The notes below the pieces were generated by a model. The model did not search any database. It saw only the letters and a program-made list of their open reading frames with translations, and had not been told where the DNA came from. The translations under genes were made by a program, and so were the position numbers. A DNA stretch of 19,758 nucleotides from DASXTS01 sp036505275. GTDB lineage: Bacteria > Actinomycetota > Actinomycetes > Mycobacteriales > Pseudonocardiaceae. Positions 6,314 to 14,029 of the stretch are shown here, one piece after another (within the stretch, counting starts at the first letter, position 1; each line of letters begins with the position of its first letter). The DNA lies in NCBI GenBank assembly GCA_036505275.1, contig DASXTS010000134.1, forward strand, positions 1 through 19,758, in the 5' to 3' direction.

Positions 6314-7408
6314 CGAGAACGGCCACGACTTCCAGTAGTTGCGAATGCGGATCCATATTCCGAACAGCCCCCTCGACTCGAAGATCAGGAACCCGATGAT
6401 CAGCAGACCGTAGAGGATCGCCTCAACCTGGAACACGGTGACCCGCCCGGTGGCCCCCTCGCTGATGAACGGCAGCACGGCCGGCAGCTCGCGGGTGATC
6501 CTCGGCAGCAGCGTGATGAACATCGCCCCCATGATCGAGCCCGAGATCGTGGCCACGCCGCCGATCAGGATCATCGCGATGTACTGCACCGACATCAGCA
6601 GGTTGAAGGAGCCCGGCTCGAAGTACCCGATCGTGACGTACAGCAGCGCGCCGGCCACGCCGGCGTAGAACGAGGAGACCGCGAACGCGATCAGCTTGTA
6701 CTTCGTCAGGTTGATCCCGATCACGGCGGCCGCGATGTCCCGATCCCGCACCGCGGCGAGCGCCCGGCCGGTGCGCGAGCGCACCAGATTCCGGGCGAGC
6801 ACGGCGAAGATCACCAGTAGCACCAGCATGAGCAGGTACAGCTTCTGCGCCTTGGTGAAGAACTCGCCGTCCAGGTCCAGCCGCTGGCCGAACAGGGTCG
6901 GTACCGCGGCCGGGCGCCCCACCCCCGGTCCACCGGTGAGCTCGGTCCAGCCGCGGAACAGGTGCTCGCCGATGAACACCAGGCCGAGCGTGACGATCGC
7001 CAGGTACAGCCCGCGCAGGCGCACCGCGAGCGGCGCCACGATCACCCCGGCCAGCGCGGCCGCCGCGCCGGCCGCCAGCAGCCAGACCGGCAGGCTCGTG
7101 ATCCCGTAGCCGATCGTGCGGCCCTCCGGGTCGCCGGACAGCGCCGCCGCCGTGTACGCGCCGATGGCCAGGAAAAACGCGTGTCCGAGGGACACCTGGC
7201 CGGCGTACCCGGTGACGATGTTCAGCCCGATCGCGCCGATGGCCGCGCAGCACCCGGTGGCGAGCAACTGCAAGATGTCGTCGGTGAGCGCGAACGGCAT
7301 GAGCACGGCCAGCACCACGATCGCGCCCACCCACACCCGCTTCGGGCGGGTGTTCAGCAGGGACATCTCCTGCCGGTAGGAGGTGTACAGCTCGGGGCGG
7401 CCGTTCAT
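6308..7408 (-). CDS. livM: HAAT-family ABC transporter permease, LivM type
   Basis: An integral membrane subunit of 366 residues that forms the translocation channel with LivH. After a polar N-terminus there are roughly nine or ten hydrophobic segments. Family signatures include GLNIVTGYAGQVSLGHAFFLAIGAY near the start, RLRGLYLAIVTLG in the middle, the cytoplasmic coupling stretch GRALAAVRDRDIAAAVIGINLTKYKLIAFAVSSFYAGVAGAL, and MILIGGVATISGSIMGAMF. The ATG at 7408 overlaps the livH stop as ATGA, so translation is coupled. The C-terminal tail WIRIRNYWKSWPFSY is aromatic and basic. Confidence 0.93.
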   Translation of the reverse strand: MNGRPELYTSYRQEMSLLNTRPKRVWVGAIVVLAVLMPFALTDDILQLLATGCCAAIGAIGLNIVTGYAGQVSLGHAFFLAIGAYTAAALSGDPEGRTIGYGITSLPVWLLAAGAAAALAGVIVAPLAVRLRGLYLAIVTLGLVFIGEHLFRGWTELTGGPGVGRPAAVPTLFGQRLDLDGEFFTKAQKLYLLMLVLLVIFAVLARNLVRSRTGRALAAVRDRDIAAAVIGINLTKYKLIAFAVSSFYAGVAGALLYVTIGYFEPGSFNLLMSVQYIAMILIGGVATISGSIMGAMFITLLPRITRELPAVLPFISEGATGRVTVFQVEAILYGLLIIGFLIFESRGLFGIWIRIRNYWKSWPFSY

Positions 7409-8292
7409 ACCCTCTCCACCTCACGGGTGCCGAACAGGCCGTAGGGCCGCACGAGGAGTACGAGCAACATCAGGACGTATGGGGAGACCTGGGCGAACTC
7501 CCCACCGAAGATCGGGGAAACCCGCCCGCCATAGGTGCCGACGAGGGACTCCGCCACGCCGACGAGCAGGCCGGCGACAACCGCACCGCCGATCGAGTCA
7601 AGGCCGCCGAGGATGATCACGGGCAACGCCTTCAGCGCGATGATCCACAGCTGCTGGTCGATGCTGCCGCCCATGCTCACCAGCACGCCGGCCACCGCGG
7701 CCAGCGCGCCGGCGATCGCCCAGGACAGCGCGAACACTGTGCCGACGGAGATGCCCTGGGCCAGCGCCACCTCCTGGTCCAACGCGGTGGCCCGCATGGC
7801 CAGCCCCATCCTGGAGTACTGGAAGAACGCGAACAGCGCCGCGACCAGCACGATGGTGGTGCCGAACATGGCCAGGTACCGCTGCTGCACGTCAATACCG
7901 AGGATCGACACCGTGCGCAGTCCCCACGGGTCGCCGATCTGCCGCACGTCCAACCCGATGTAGGCGTTCACCACCACCCTGATCACCACGTCCACGCCCA
8001 GGGTGATGATCGAGATCACGAACACCGGTTTGCCGATCATGGGCCGCAGGGCGGCCCGCTCGACACCCACGCCGAGCAGCGCGACGGCGGCTGCGGCGAG
8101 CGGCACGGCCAGGAAGAACGGCAGCTCCAGCACCAGGTAGCTGACCAGCACCGCGCCGGCCAGCATGAACGCTGGCTGGGCGAAACTGATCACCCGCATG
8201 GACTTGTAAATGATCACAAAGCCGATCGCCAGCAGGGCGTACACGGAGCCGGACCCGAGCCCGCGGACCAGGCTCTGCAGCAGTTCGGTCAT
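7405..8292 (-). CDS. livH: HAAT-family ABC transporter permease, LivH type
   Basis: A 295-residue integral membrane partner of LivM. It starts MTELLQSLVRGLGSGSVYALLAIGFVIIYKSMRVISFAQPAFMLAGA, the standard LivH opening. It also carries the coupling motif SRMGLAMRATALDQEVALAQGISVGTVFALSWAIAGALAAVAG and the conserved KALPVIILGGLDSIGGAVVAGLLVG near the end. The ATG at 8292 overlaps the stop codon of the CoA-ligase gene as ATGA, and its own stop overlaps livM in the same way. The frame stays open far upstream in the sense of the ligase gene, but that extension is antisense-like noise. About eight membrane segments are visible. Confidence 0.93.
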   Translation of the reverse strand: MTELLQSLVRGLGSGSVYALLAIGFVIIYKSMRVISFAQPAFMLAGAVLVSYLVLELPFFLAVPLAAAAVALLGVGVERAALRPMIGKPVFVISIITLGVDVVIRVVVNAYIGLDVRQIGDPWGLRTVSILGIDVQQRYLAMFGTTIVLVAALFAFFQYSRMGLAMRATALDQEVALAQGISVGTVFALSWAIAGALAAVAGVLVSMGGSIDQQLWIIALKALPVIILGGLDSIGGAVVAGLLVGVAESLVGTYGGRVSPIFGGEFAQVSPYVLMLLVLLVRPYGLFGTREVERV

Positions 8293-10271
8293 CGGCCGCT
8301 GTCCTCCGCGGCATTCTTCGGGGGGTATGCGGGGGCCGCAGCCCCGGCGTCTTTCGGGGGGTATGCGGCGGGCGCAGCCCCGGCGTCTTTCGGGGGGTAT
8401 GCGGGGGGCGCAGCCCCCTGCAGGTGCGAGTACATCGACTCCACGAGATCGCCGAACATCCGGCCAAGGGCCGCGCGCTTGACCTTCTGGGTGGCGGTCA
8501 GCTCGCCGTCCTCGTGGTCGAGCTCCTTGGGCAGCATGCGGAACTTCTTGATCTGCTCGACGGTGGCGAACCGCTTGTTCACACCGTCGATCACCGACTG
8601 AACCAGGGCGAGCACCTCCGGCTTCTCGGACAGGTCGCGGTAAGTGGTGTATGCGAGCTTGCGGGCCTGCGCCCAGTGGCCGACGGTGTCCAGCTCGATT
8701 CCGACCAGCGCGGTGAGGTACGGCCGCCGATCGCCGATCACCACGGCTTCCTTGACGAACGGCGACGCCTTGAGCGCGTTCTCGATCTCGGACGGCCCGA
8801 CGTTCTTGCCACCGGACGTGATGATGATGTCCTTCATCCGATCGGTGATCTTGACGTGGGTGCCGTCCACCCAATCCCCAACGTCCCCGGTGTGCAGCCA
8901 GCCATCCGGGTCGACGGCGCGCGCAGTGGCGTCCGGGTCGCGCCAGTAGCCGGCGAACACGCCGGCGTGCCTGGTCTGGATCTCGCCGGTCTCGGGATCG
9001 ATGCGCAGCTCGACGCCGGGGTGCGGCTCGCCGACGGTGCCGACCTTGACCCGGCCCGGTCGGTTCGCGGTGGCCACCGCGGAGTTCTCGGTCATGCCGT
9101 ACACCTCGTGCATGGGCACCCCGATACCCATGTAGAACTGCAGCACCTCCGGCGCGATCGGGGCCGCGCCGGACGCCGCGTAGCGCACCTTGCGCATGCC
9201 CATCCGGTCGCGCAGCGCCCGGTAGCAGAACAGCCAGCCAATGGCGTAGCGCAGCCGGGTGCTCCCGGTGTGCTGGCCCTGGCTGCGCACCAGGTCGCGG
9301 CCGATGCCGTCGGCCACCCGCAGCCAGAACTTCGTCAGCGTGCGCTTGAGCCAGCTCGCAGACTCGATCCGGATCTTGACCCCGGCCAGCACCTTCTCCC
9401 AGATCCGCGGCACCCCGAACAGGATGGTCGGCTGCACCTCGCGCAGGTTGGCCGGCACCGTCTCGATCGACTCGGCGAAGTGCACCAGGATGCCCGCGGC
9501 CGCGCTGAACCAGGTGGTGAAGATCCGCTCGGCGATGTGGCACAACGGCAGATAGGACAGGGTGACATCGCGCTCGTCCGGCGGCGGCGAGGTGAACCCG
9601 CCGCCCTCGATCAGCGTCCGGACCACGAACTCGACGTTGGACACGGTCAGCATGGCGCCCTTGGGCGGCCCGGTGGTGCCTGACGTGTAGACCAGGGTCA
9701 CGACGTCGTCGGTGATTGTCTGCGACATTCGTTCCTCGACGGCGCCGGGGTGGGCCGCGCGATGCTCTGCACCGAGCGCCAGGAAGTCCTCCCAGGCCAT
9801 CAGCCGGGCGTCGTGGTAGCGGTGCCGGATGCCGCGCGGCTCCAGGTAGACGATCCGCTGCAGGTCCGGCAACTGGTCGAGCACCTCGATGGCCTTGTCC
9901 ACCTGCTCCTGGTCCTCGGCGATCAGCACCTTGGCGCCGGAGTGGGAGAGCAGGTAGGCGACCTCCGCCGCCGGGTTGGTCGGGTACAGCCCCACCGTCA
10001 TTGCCCGCACGGCGACCGCGCCCAGGTCGGCGTACAACCACTCGCGGCGGTTCTCCGAGTGCACCGCCACCCGGTCGCCCGGCTCGACGCCGAGGGCCAG
10101 CAGCGCATGCCCGACCAGCTCCACGCTGTCCCAGTAGGCCGCCCAGGTCACTTCCTGCCAGACGCCGTAGTCCTTCTCGCGCAGCGCGACCCTGGTCGGA
10201 GTACGCCGGGCGCGATCGCGCACCCTGGTGACGACCGTGGTGGTGGTGACCCGTTCCGCGGTGGTGGTCAT
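8289..10271 (-). CDS. AMP-forming acyl-CoA synthetase (fatty-acid/carboxylate CoA ligase)
   Basis: Activates a carboxylic acid to its CoA thioester through an acyl-adenylate. The 660 residues show the ANL-family cores in order: the phosphate loop YTSGTTGPPKGAM (195-207), LSYLPLCHIAER, RYAASGAAPI, YGMTENS, DGWLHTGDVGDW, DRMKDIIITSGGKNVGPSEIEN, and the C-terminal ELTATQKVKR with the likely catalytic Lys. It resembles the FadD15/ACSBG long-chain group. The ATG at 10271 overlaps the livG stop (ATGA) and its own stop overlaps livH, so it is an integral member of the transport operon. This suggests the imported solute is CoA-activated on entry. The last 40 residues are a Pro/Ala-rich tail of three 12-residue repeats (AYPPKDAGA core) with no known role. 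The chain length of the substrate is unknown. Confidence 0.93.
   Translation of the reverse strand: MTTTAERVTTTTVVTRVRDRARRTPTRVALREKDYGVWQEVTWAAYWDSVELVGHALLALGVEPGDRVAVHSENRREWLYADLGAVAVRAMTVGLYPTNPAAEVAYLLSHSGAKVLIAEDQEQVDKAIEVLDQLPDLQRIVYLEPRGIRHRYHDARLMAWEDFLALGAEHRAAHPGAVEERMSQTITDDVVTLVYTSGTTGPPKGAMLTVSNVEFVVRTLIEGGGFTSPPPDERDVTLSYLPLCHIAERIFTTWFSAAAGILVHFAESIETVPANLREVQPTILFGVPRIWEKVLAGVKIRIESASWLKRTLTKFWLRVADGIGRDLVRSQGQHTGSTRLRYAIGWLFCYRALRDRMGMRKVRYAASGAAPIAPEVLQFYMGIGVPMHEVYGMTENSAVATANRPGRVKVGTVGEPHPGVELRIDPETGEIQTRHAGVFAGYWRDPDATARAVDPDGWLHTGDVGDWVDGTHVKITDRMKDIIITSGGKNVGPSEIENALKASPFVKEAVVIGDRRPYLTALVGIELDTVGHWAQARKLAYTTYRDLSEKPEVLALVQSVIDGVNKRFATVEQIKKFRMLPKELDHEDGELTATQKVKRAALGRMFGDLVESMYSHLQGAAPPAYPPKDAGAAPAAYPPKDAGAAAPAYPPKNAAEDSGR
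8314..8421 (-). repeat. 36-bp in-frame tandem repeat, three copies
   Basis: Three 36-bp units (8314-8349, 8350-8385, 8386-8421; the last diverges at its end) code for the 12-residue AYPPKDAGA-type repeats at the ligase C-terminus. Each unit contains the GC-rich near-palindrome GGGGCYGCGSCCCC. Units 1 and 2 are almost identical, pointing to recent expansion. Confidence 0.85.
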
Positions 10272-11143
10272 CTCATGCTCCCTGCGGTGCGGTGCTCCTC
10301 GCCCAGGTAGGCCCTGATCACGTCCGGGTCCCTGGCCACCTCGCGGGGCGTGCCGGTCCGGATCCGCCGGCCGAAGTCGACGACCATCACGTGGTCGGCG
10401 AGGTCCATGACCAGGCCCATGTCGTGCTCGACCATGATCATCGGAATGCCCAGTTCGTCGCGCACGTCGAGGATGAACCGGGCCATGTCCTCGGTCTCCT
10501 CCAGGTTCATGCCGGCCACCGGCTCGTCCAGCAGCAGCAGCGCGGGCTCCATGGCCAGCGCCCTGCCAAGCTCGACCCGCTTCTGCACGCCGTACGGCAG
10601 CAGCCCGACCGGCAGCCGCCGCCACTGCGCCAGTTCCAGGAAGTCGATGATGTCCTCGACCGCGGCCCGGTTGGCCAGCTCCTGGCGGCGGGCCCGGCCG
10701 AGCCAGACCAGCGCGGCCAGCACGCCGTATGCATTGTGGTGGTGCCGGCCGAGCATGAGGTTGTCCACCACGGTCAGGTTGGCGAACAGCTCGATGTTCT
10801 GGAACGTGCGGGCCATACCCAGCTGGGCGATCTTGTGCGGCGGCATGCCGACCAGGTCGGTGCCCCTGAAACGGACCGCACCCTGCTGTGGCCGGTATAC
10901 CCCAGAGAGCACATTGAAGATCGACGTCTTGCCGGCGCCGTTCGGCCCGATGATGGCGAACAGCTCGGTGGGCCCGACCTCGAAGGACACCCCGTCGATG
11001 GCGCGCACGCCGGAGAAGGACAGCCGCACGTCGTTGAACTGCAGGATCGGTTCAGTCCTCGGGGCGCCTGCGGCGCTGTTCACGGCGTCGTTCACGTGGT
11101 CTTTCACGGACTGGTTCACGGGGTGGTTCACGGGGCCGGTCAC
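10268..11143 (-). CDS. livG: HAAT-family ABC transporter ATPase, LivG type
   Basis: A cytoplasmic ATPase subunit of about 291 residues. Motifs are Walker A GPNGAGKT (66-73), Q-loop MARTFQNIELF, a divergent signature LPYGVQKRVELGRAL (the LivG group usually has YGQQ), Walker B LLLLDEPVAGM and the switch His in MVEHDMGLVMDLAD. I start it at the GTG at 11143, which overlaps the livF stop as GTGA; a GTG three codons upstream lies inside livF. The first 27 residues are not part of the fold: they are a run of Val-Asn-X-X units coded by a 12-bp repeat, each with a GTG codon, so translation might begin at any of several. The ATPase domain itself begins at PILQFNDVRLSFSGVRAI. Confidence 0.92.
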   Translation of the reverse strand: MTGPVNHPVNQSVKDHVNDAVNSAAGAPRTEPILQFNDVRLSFSGVRAIDGVSFEVGPTELFAIIGPNGAGKTSIFNVLSGVYRPQQGAVRFRGTDLVGMPPHKIAQLGMARTFQNIELFANLTVVDNLMLGRHHHNAYGVLAALVWLGRARRQELANRAAVEDIIDFLELAQWRRLPVGLLPYGVQKRVELGRALAMEPALLLLDEPVAGMNLEETEDMARFILDVRDELGIPMIMVEHDMGLVMDLADHVMVVDFGRRIRTGTPREVARDPDVIRAYLGEEHRTAGSMR

Positions 11144-11149
11144 GATAGC
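11078..11149 (-). repeat. 12-bp degenerate tandem repeat at the livG start
   Basis: Six 12-bp units with the plus-strand core GTTCACGGNGTG run from 11078 to 11149. Read on the minus strand each carries GTGAA or GTGAC in frame, giving V-N-H-P, V-N-Q-S, V-K-D-H, V-N-D-A and V-N-S-A. The sixth unit contains the GTGA overlap between livF and livG. Confidence 0.8.
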
Positions 11150-11925
11150 CACCGCTTGCGCCGTTTGTAGTGCTTGACGTCGCGGAAGGAGCGGGCCGCG
11201 CCCTCGGCACCGAGGCCGAGATAGAACTCGCGGACGTCCTCGTCGGCCAGCAGGTCCTCGGCCGGCTTGTCCATCACGATCTTGCCGTTCTCCATGACGT
11301 AGCCGTGCTCGGCGATGGACAGCGCCATGGTGGCGTTCTGCTCGACCAGCAGCACCGTGGTACCGGCCTTGTTGATCTCAACGATCAGGTCCCTGATCTG
11401 CTGCACCACCAGCGGCGCGAGGCCGAGGCTCGGCTCGTCGAGCATCAGCACCCGCGGGTCGGACATCAGCGCTCGCCCCATCGCCAGCATCTGCTGCTCG
11501 CCGCCGGAGAGGTAGCCGGCCGTGCCCTTCCGGCGGTTCCGCAGCACGGGGAACATGCCGTACACCCGTTCCAGGTTCTCCTTCAGCGCACCCGCCGCCA
11601 CGTGCGCTCCGACCCGCAGGTTCTCCTCGACGGTCAGCTCGGCGAGGATGCGCCGGCCCTCCAGCACGTGCCTGATGCCGAGCGCCGCGATCTTGGTCGG
11701 GCTGAGGTGGTGGATCGGCCGGTCCTCCAGCGTCACCGATCCCTTGGTGACCTCGCCGTCGTGCACGTCGAGCAGTCCCGACATGGCGCGCAGCAGCGTC
11801 GTCTTGCCGGCGCCGTTCGCGCCGAGCAGGGCGACGATCTTGCCGGCCGGCACAGTCAGGCTCACCCCGCGGAGCACCAACATCACGTCGTCGTACACGA
11901 CCTCGAGGTTGTTCACCGCAAGCAC
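11140..11925 (-). CDS. livF: HAAT-family ABC transporter ATPase, LivF type
   Basis: The second cytoplasmic ATPase and first gene of the operon, 261 residues. Motifs are Walker A GANGAGKTT, Q-loop-region HVLEGRRILAELTVEENL, signature YLSGGEQQMLAMGRAL, Walker B VLMLDEPSLGLAP and switch His-loop equivalent VLLVEQNATMAL (Gln at the His position, as usual in LivF). It ends with a 26-residue basic extension (EGAARSFRDVKHYKRRKRWLS), a tail I recall from actinobacterial LivF proteins. The GTG at 11925 follows GGAGGC (11929-11934) at close spacing. It is transcribed divergently from the QsdR-type regulator. Confidence 0.94.
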   Translation of the reverse strand: MLAVNNLEVVYDDVMLVLRGVSLTVPAGKIVALLGANGAGKTTLLRAMSGLLDVHDGEVTKGSVTLEDRPIHHLSPTKIAALGIRHVLEGRRILAELTVEENLRVGAHVAAGALKENLERVYGMFPVLRNRRKGTAGYLSGGEQQMLAMGRALMSDPRVLMLDEPSLGLAPLVVQQIRDLIVEINKAGTTVLLVEQNATMALSIAEHGYVMENGKIVMDKPAEDLLADEDVREFYLGLGAEGAARSFRDVKHYKRRKRWLS

Positions 11926-11953
11926 GGCGCCTCCATGCTGTGATCAACGGAGT

Positions 11954-11967
11954 GTGACATGAGTCAC
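11954..11967. promoter_or_regulatory. Small inverted repeat upstream of livF
   Basis: GTGAC and GTCAC are separated by ATGA, about 30 nt upstream of the livF start. It could be a secondary protein-binding site or leader hairpin. Five-base arms are weak evidence. Confidence 0.2.
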
Positions 11968-12022
11968 CGTCACGATGAACATGTGTGAGAGGATTGAGTC
12001 CAAGCCGCAACGGAGCGAGTCG

Positions 12023-12059
12023 TTGATGCTCCGCTGCAACACATGCATGATGTGTTGCA
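12023..12059. promoter_or_regulatory. Probable TetR-family operator in the divergent livF / tetR promoter region
   Basis: TGCAACACAT (12035-12044) and ATGTGTTGCA (12050-12059) form a perfect 10-bp inverted repeat with a 5-nt centre, the size expected for a TetR-type dimer site. It lies 87 nt before the tetR start and 109 nt before the livF start. A possible plus-strand promoter, TTGATG (12023-12028) - 17 nt - CATGAT (12046-12051), would be covered by it. No convincing livF -10 box was found. Control of the liv operon and autoregulation are inferred from position. Confidence 0.55.
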
Positions 12060-12146
12060 TGATGATGCCCGGTTGAGCACGCTTGTCAAGCCCCCGATCC
12101 CGCAAGGATCTACCTTTCAGGCCCGATCGCCCTCGAGGAGGCGAGC

Positions 12147-12749
12147 ATGGGCGCGGCATCTAACAACCCCACCGCGCTGCAGCAGCAACTGGCCGGCGGC
12201 TCCGCCCGCCCGAGCGCCCTTGACGCGTTCAAACGGGCCCGGCGCACGTTCCTCGACGGTCGACGCGTCGACATGGGGACCCTCGCGGCCGACCTGCGGG
12301 TCAATCGGGCCACCCTCTACCGCTGGGTCGGCTCCCGCGAAGCATTGCTGTGCGAGATCCTCTGGTCGCTCACCTCGCGCTCCGTCGAGAACCGGCTGGA
12401 ACAGCTGGAGCCGGGGCCGGGCAGCCGCGTCACCCCGCTGATGACCGGCTTCGTCCGCGATTGCACTGAGAACCTCGGCATGCGTCGGCTACTCGACGAG
12501 GAGGGCGAATTGGCCCTGCGCCTGATCACCATGTCCTCCGGCGGCTTCCAGCCCCGCTTCATCGCGCTGGTCCGCCGCCTGCTGGCAGAGGATCTGGAGT
12601 CCGGCCGGCTGCGCTCCCAGGTGCCGCTGGACGACCTCGCGTTCGCCGTCGTACGGATCGTCGAGTCCTTCGTGCATCGCCGGATCATCACCGGCCAGGA
12701 ACCCGACGCGGACGGCGCCGGCCGGGTCCTCGGCGCCCTGCTGCGGTGA
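12147..12749 (+). CDS. TetR-family regulator, QsdR type
   Basis: A 200-residue transcriptional repressor. The N-terminal HTH is in DAFKRARRTFLDGRRVDMGTLAADLRVNRATLYRWVGSREALLCEILW (about residues 25-74), with the RTFLDG..VDM and ATLYRWVGSRE stretches typical of the QsdR subgroup. The C-terminal helical domain runs from about 80 to 200 and should bind the effector. The ATG at 12147 follows GAGGAGG with 5- to 6-nt spacing. It is divergent from the liv/ligase operon with a strong palindrome between them, so I infer that it controls that operon in response to the imported acid or its CoA ester. The named QsdR controls lactone degradation; nothing here shows the same ligand. Confidence 0.88.
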   Translation: MGAASNNPTALQQQLAGGSARPSALDAFKRARRTFLDGRRVDMGTLAADLRVNRATLYRWVGSREALLCEILWSLTSRSVENRLEQLEPGPGSRVTPLMTGFVRDCTENLGMRRLLDEEGELALRLITMSSGGFQPRFIALVRRLLAEDLESGRLRSQVPLDDLAFAVVRIVESFVHRRIITGQEPDADGAGRVLGALLR

Positions 12750-12792
12750 GGCACGGTCCGATGGTCGAACGCAGTGGGGCATGGGCCGTAGG

Positions 12793-13803
12793 TCAGGCCA
12801 CGCCGTGGATCTCTGAGGTGGGCGCGATGCGGATCAGGCCACGGTAGGCGTCTGTGGCCCGGTTGCCGCCGTTCACCACGGCGTCCACCTCGCGCACGAT
12901 CGGCATGTCCACGCCGTAGCGGTCCGCGAGCTCGAGCACGACGTGGCAGCTCTTGACGCCCTCCGCGACCATCTTCATCTCGGCCGTGACCTCGTCGATG
13001 GTGCGGCCGCGAGCCAGCATCTCCCCGACCGTGCGGTTGCGGGACAGCGGGCTCATGCAGGTGGCCATGAGATCGCCGAGGCCGGTGAGGCCGGCGAACG
13101 TGCGCGGGTCGGCGCCCATGGCGACGCCCAGCCTGGTGATCTCGGCGAGCCCGCGGGTGATCACCATGGCGCGGGTGTTGTCGCCGACGCCGAGACCCTC
13201 GGCCATGCCGGCGGCGATCGCTATGACGTTCTTCAGCACGCCGCCGATCTCGCAGCCGATGACGTCGGTGTTGGTGTAGACGCGGAACGTCTTGCTGGCG
13301 AACAGGCCCTGCAGCGAGCGCGCCACGTGCTCATCGGCCATCGCCACCACGCTGGCCGCCGCCAAACCCTGCAACACCTCGCGGGCCAGGTTGGGGCCGG
13401 CCAGCACGCCGGTCGGGTGCCCGGGTAGCACGGCGTCGATCACCTGGGTCATCCGCATGGCGGTGCCGCGCTCCAGACCCTTGGACAGGCTGACGATCGG
13501 GATCCAGGGTCGGACGAACTTGGCGGCCTCCTCCAGGGTGGCCCGGAAGCCGTGCGACGGCACGCCGACGACGAGCACGTCGGCCGGCCACACCGCGTCC
13601 TCCAGCGAGCTGGTCGCTCGCAGCGTCGGGTGCAGATCCATACCCGGCAGGTATGCGCCGTTCTGATGGCGCTCGTCGATCTCACTGGCCAGCTCGGCAC
13701 GGCGGGCCCACAGCGAGGTCGCCGCGTTCGCCGCCGCCAGCGAGGCCACCGTGGTGCCCCACGAGCCGGCCCCGAGCACCGCGACCTGCACCTGCCGTGG
13801 CAT
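12793..13803 (-). CDS. gpsA: NAD(P)H-dependent glycerol-3-phosphate dehydrogenase
   Basis: Reduces dihydroxyacetone phosphate to sn-glycerol 3-phosphate for phospholipid synthesis. The 336 residues match the family length. The nucleotide-binding loop GAGSWGTT is at 11-18. The catalytic Lys lies in EIGGVLKNVIAIAAGMAEGLG, and substrate-binding stretches NTRAMVITRGLAEI and GLGDLMATCMSPLSRNRTVG follow. The start is the ATG at 13803, with GGAGGTGG about 8-11 nt upstream. The open frame continues to 14043, but there it reads through a 22-bp repeat array and is not coding. The gene stands alone between convergent tetR (43-nt gap with no clear hairpin) and the array. Whether it is the only gpsA of the genome cannot be told here. 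Confidence 0.93.
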   Translation of the reverse strand: MPRQVQVAVLGAGSWGTTVASLAAANAATSLWARRAELASEIDERHQNGAYLPGMDLHPTLRATSSLEDAVWPADVLVVGVPSHGFRATLEEAAKFVRPWIPIVSLSKGLERGTAMRMTQVIDAVLPGHPTGVLAGPNLAREVLQGLAAASVVAMADEHVARSLQGLFASKTFRVYTNTDVIGCEIGGVLKNVIAIAAGMAEGLGVGDNTRAMVITRGLAEITRLGVAMGADPRTFAGLTGLGDLMATCMSPLSRNRTVGEMLARGRTIDEVTAEMKMVAEGVKSCHVVLELADRYGVDMPIVREVDAVVNGGNRATDAYRGLIRIAPTSEIHGVA

Positions 13804-13850
13804 CGGCGCCACCACCTCCGCTGTCAAGGTCCCTACGGCGAGAATGCCAC

Positions 13851-13982
13851 GTGTGTCCGCGCGTGCGTACACGTGTGTCCGCGGGTCCGGACAGGTGTGT
13901 CCGCGGGTTCGGACAGGTGTGTCCGCGGGTTCGGACAGGTGTGTCCGCGGGTTCGGACAGGTGAACTGGCGGGTTTCGGCGC
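13851..13982 (+). repeat. 22-bp tandem palindromic repeat array 1
   Basis: Four near-identical 22-bp units occupy 13873-13960. They are flanked by a degenerate unit on each side (13851-13872 and 13961-13982). Each core unit contains TGTCCG - 6 nt - CGGACA, a small hairpin. The array begins 47 nt upstream of the gpsA start, so it lies in that gene's promoter region. There are no spacers between units, so it is not a CRISPR array. Confidence 0.92.
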
Positions 13983-14029
13983 GGCGCCGGGGCCAGGTCC
14001 AACCCGGCCGCTTGCGCGACGATGGCCGG

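Noticed and set aside
5006..6820. Long plus-strand open frame over livJ and livM
   Set aside because: It is antisense to two clear transporter genes and has no recognisable motif; a GC-rich shadow.
8293..10041. N-terminal extension of LivH over the ligase gene
   Set aside because: The open frame runs through the ligase in another frame. LivH begins with its standard N-terminus at 8292 in an ATGA overlap.
13822..13827. TTGACA as -35 box for gpsA
   Set aside because: On the minus strand it lies only about 20 nt from the start codon, so a -10 box would fall on or after the start.
13851..13982. CRISPR array
   Set aside because: The 22-bp units are directly joined with no unique spacers, and no cas genes are nearby.
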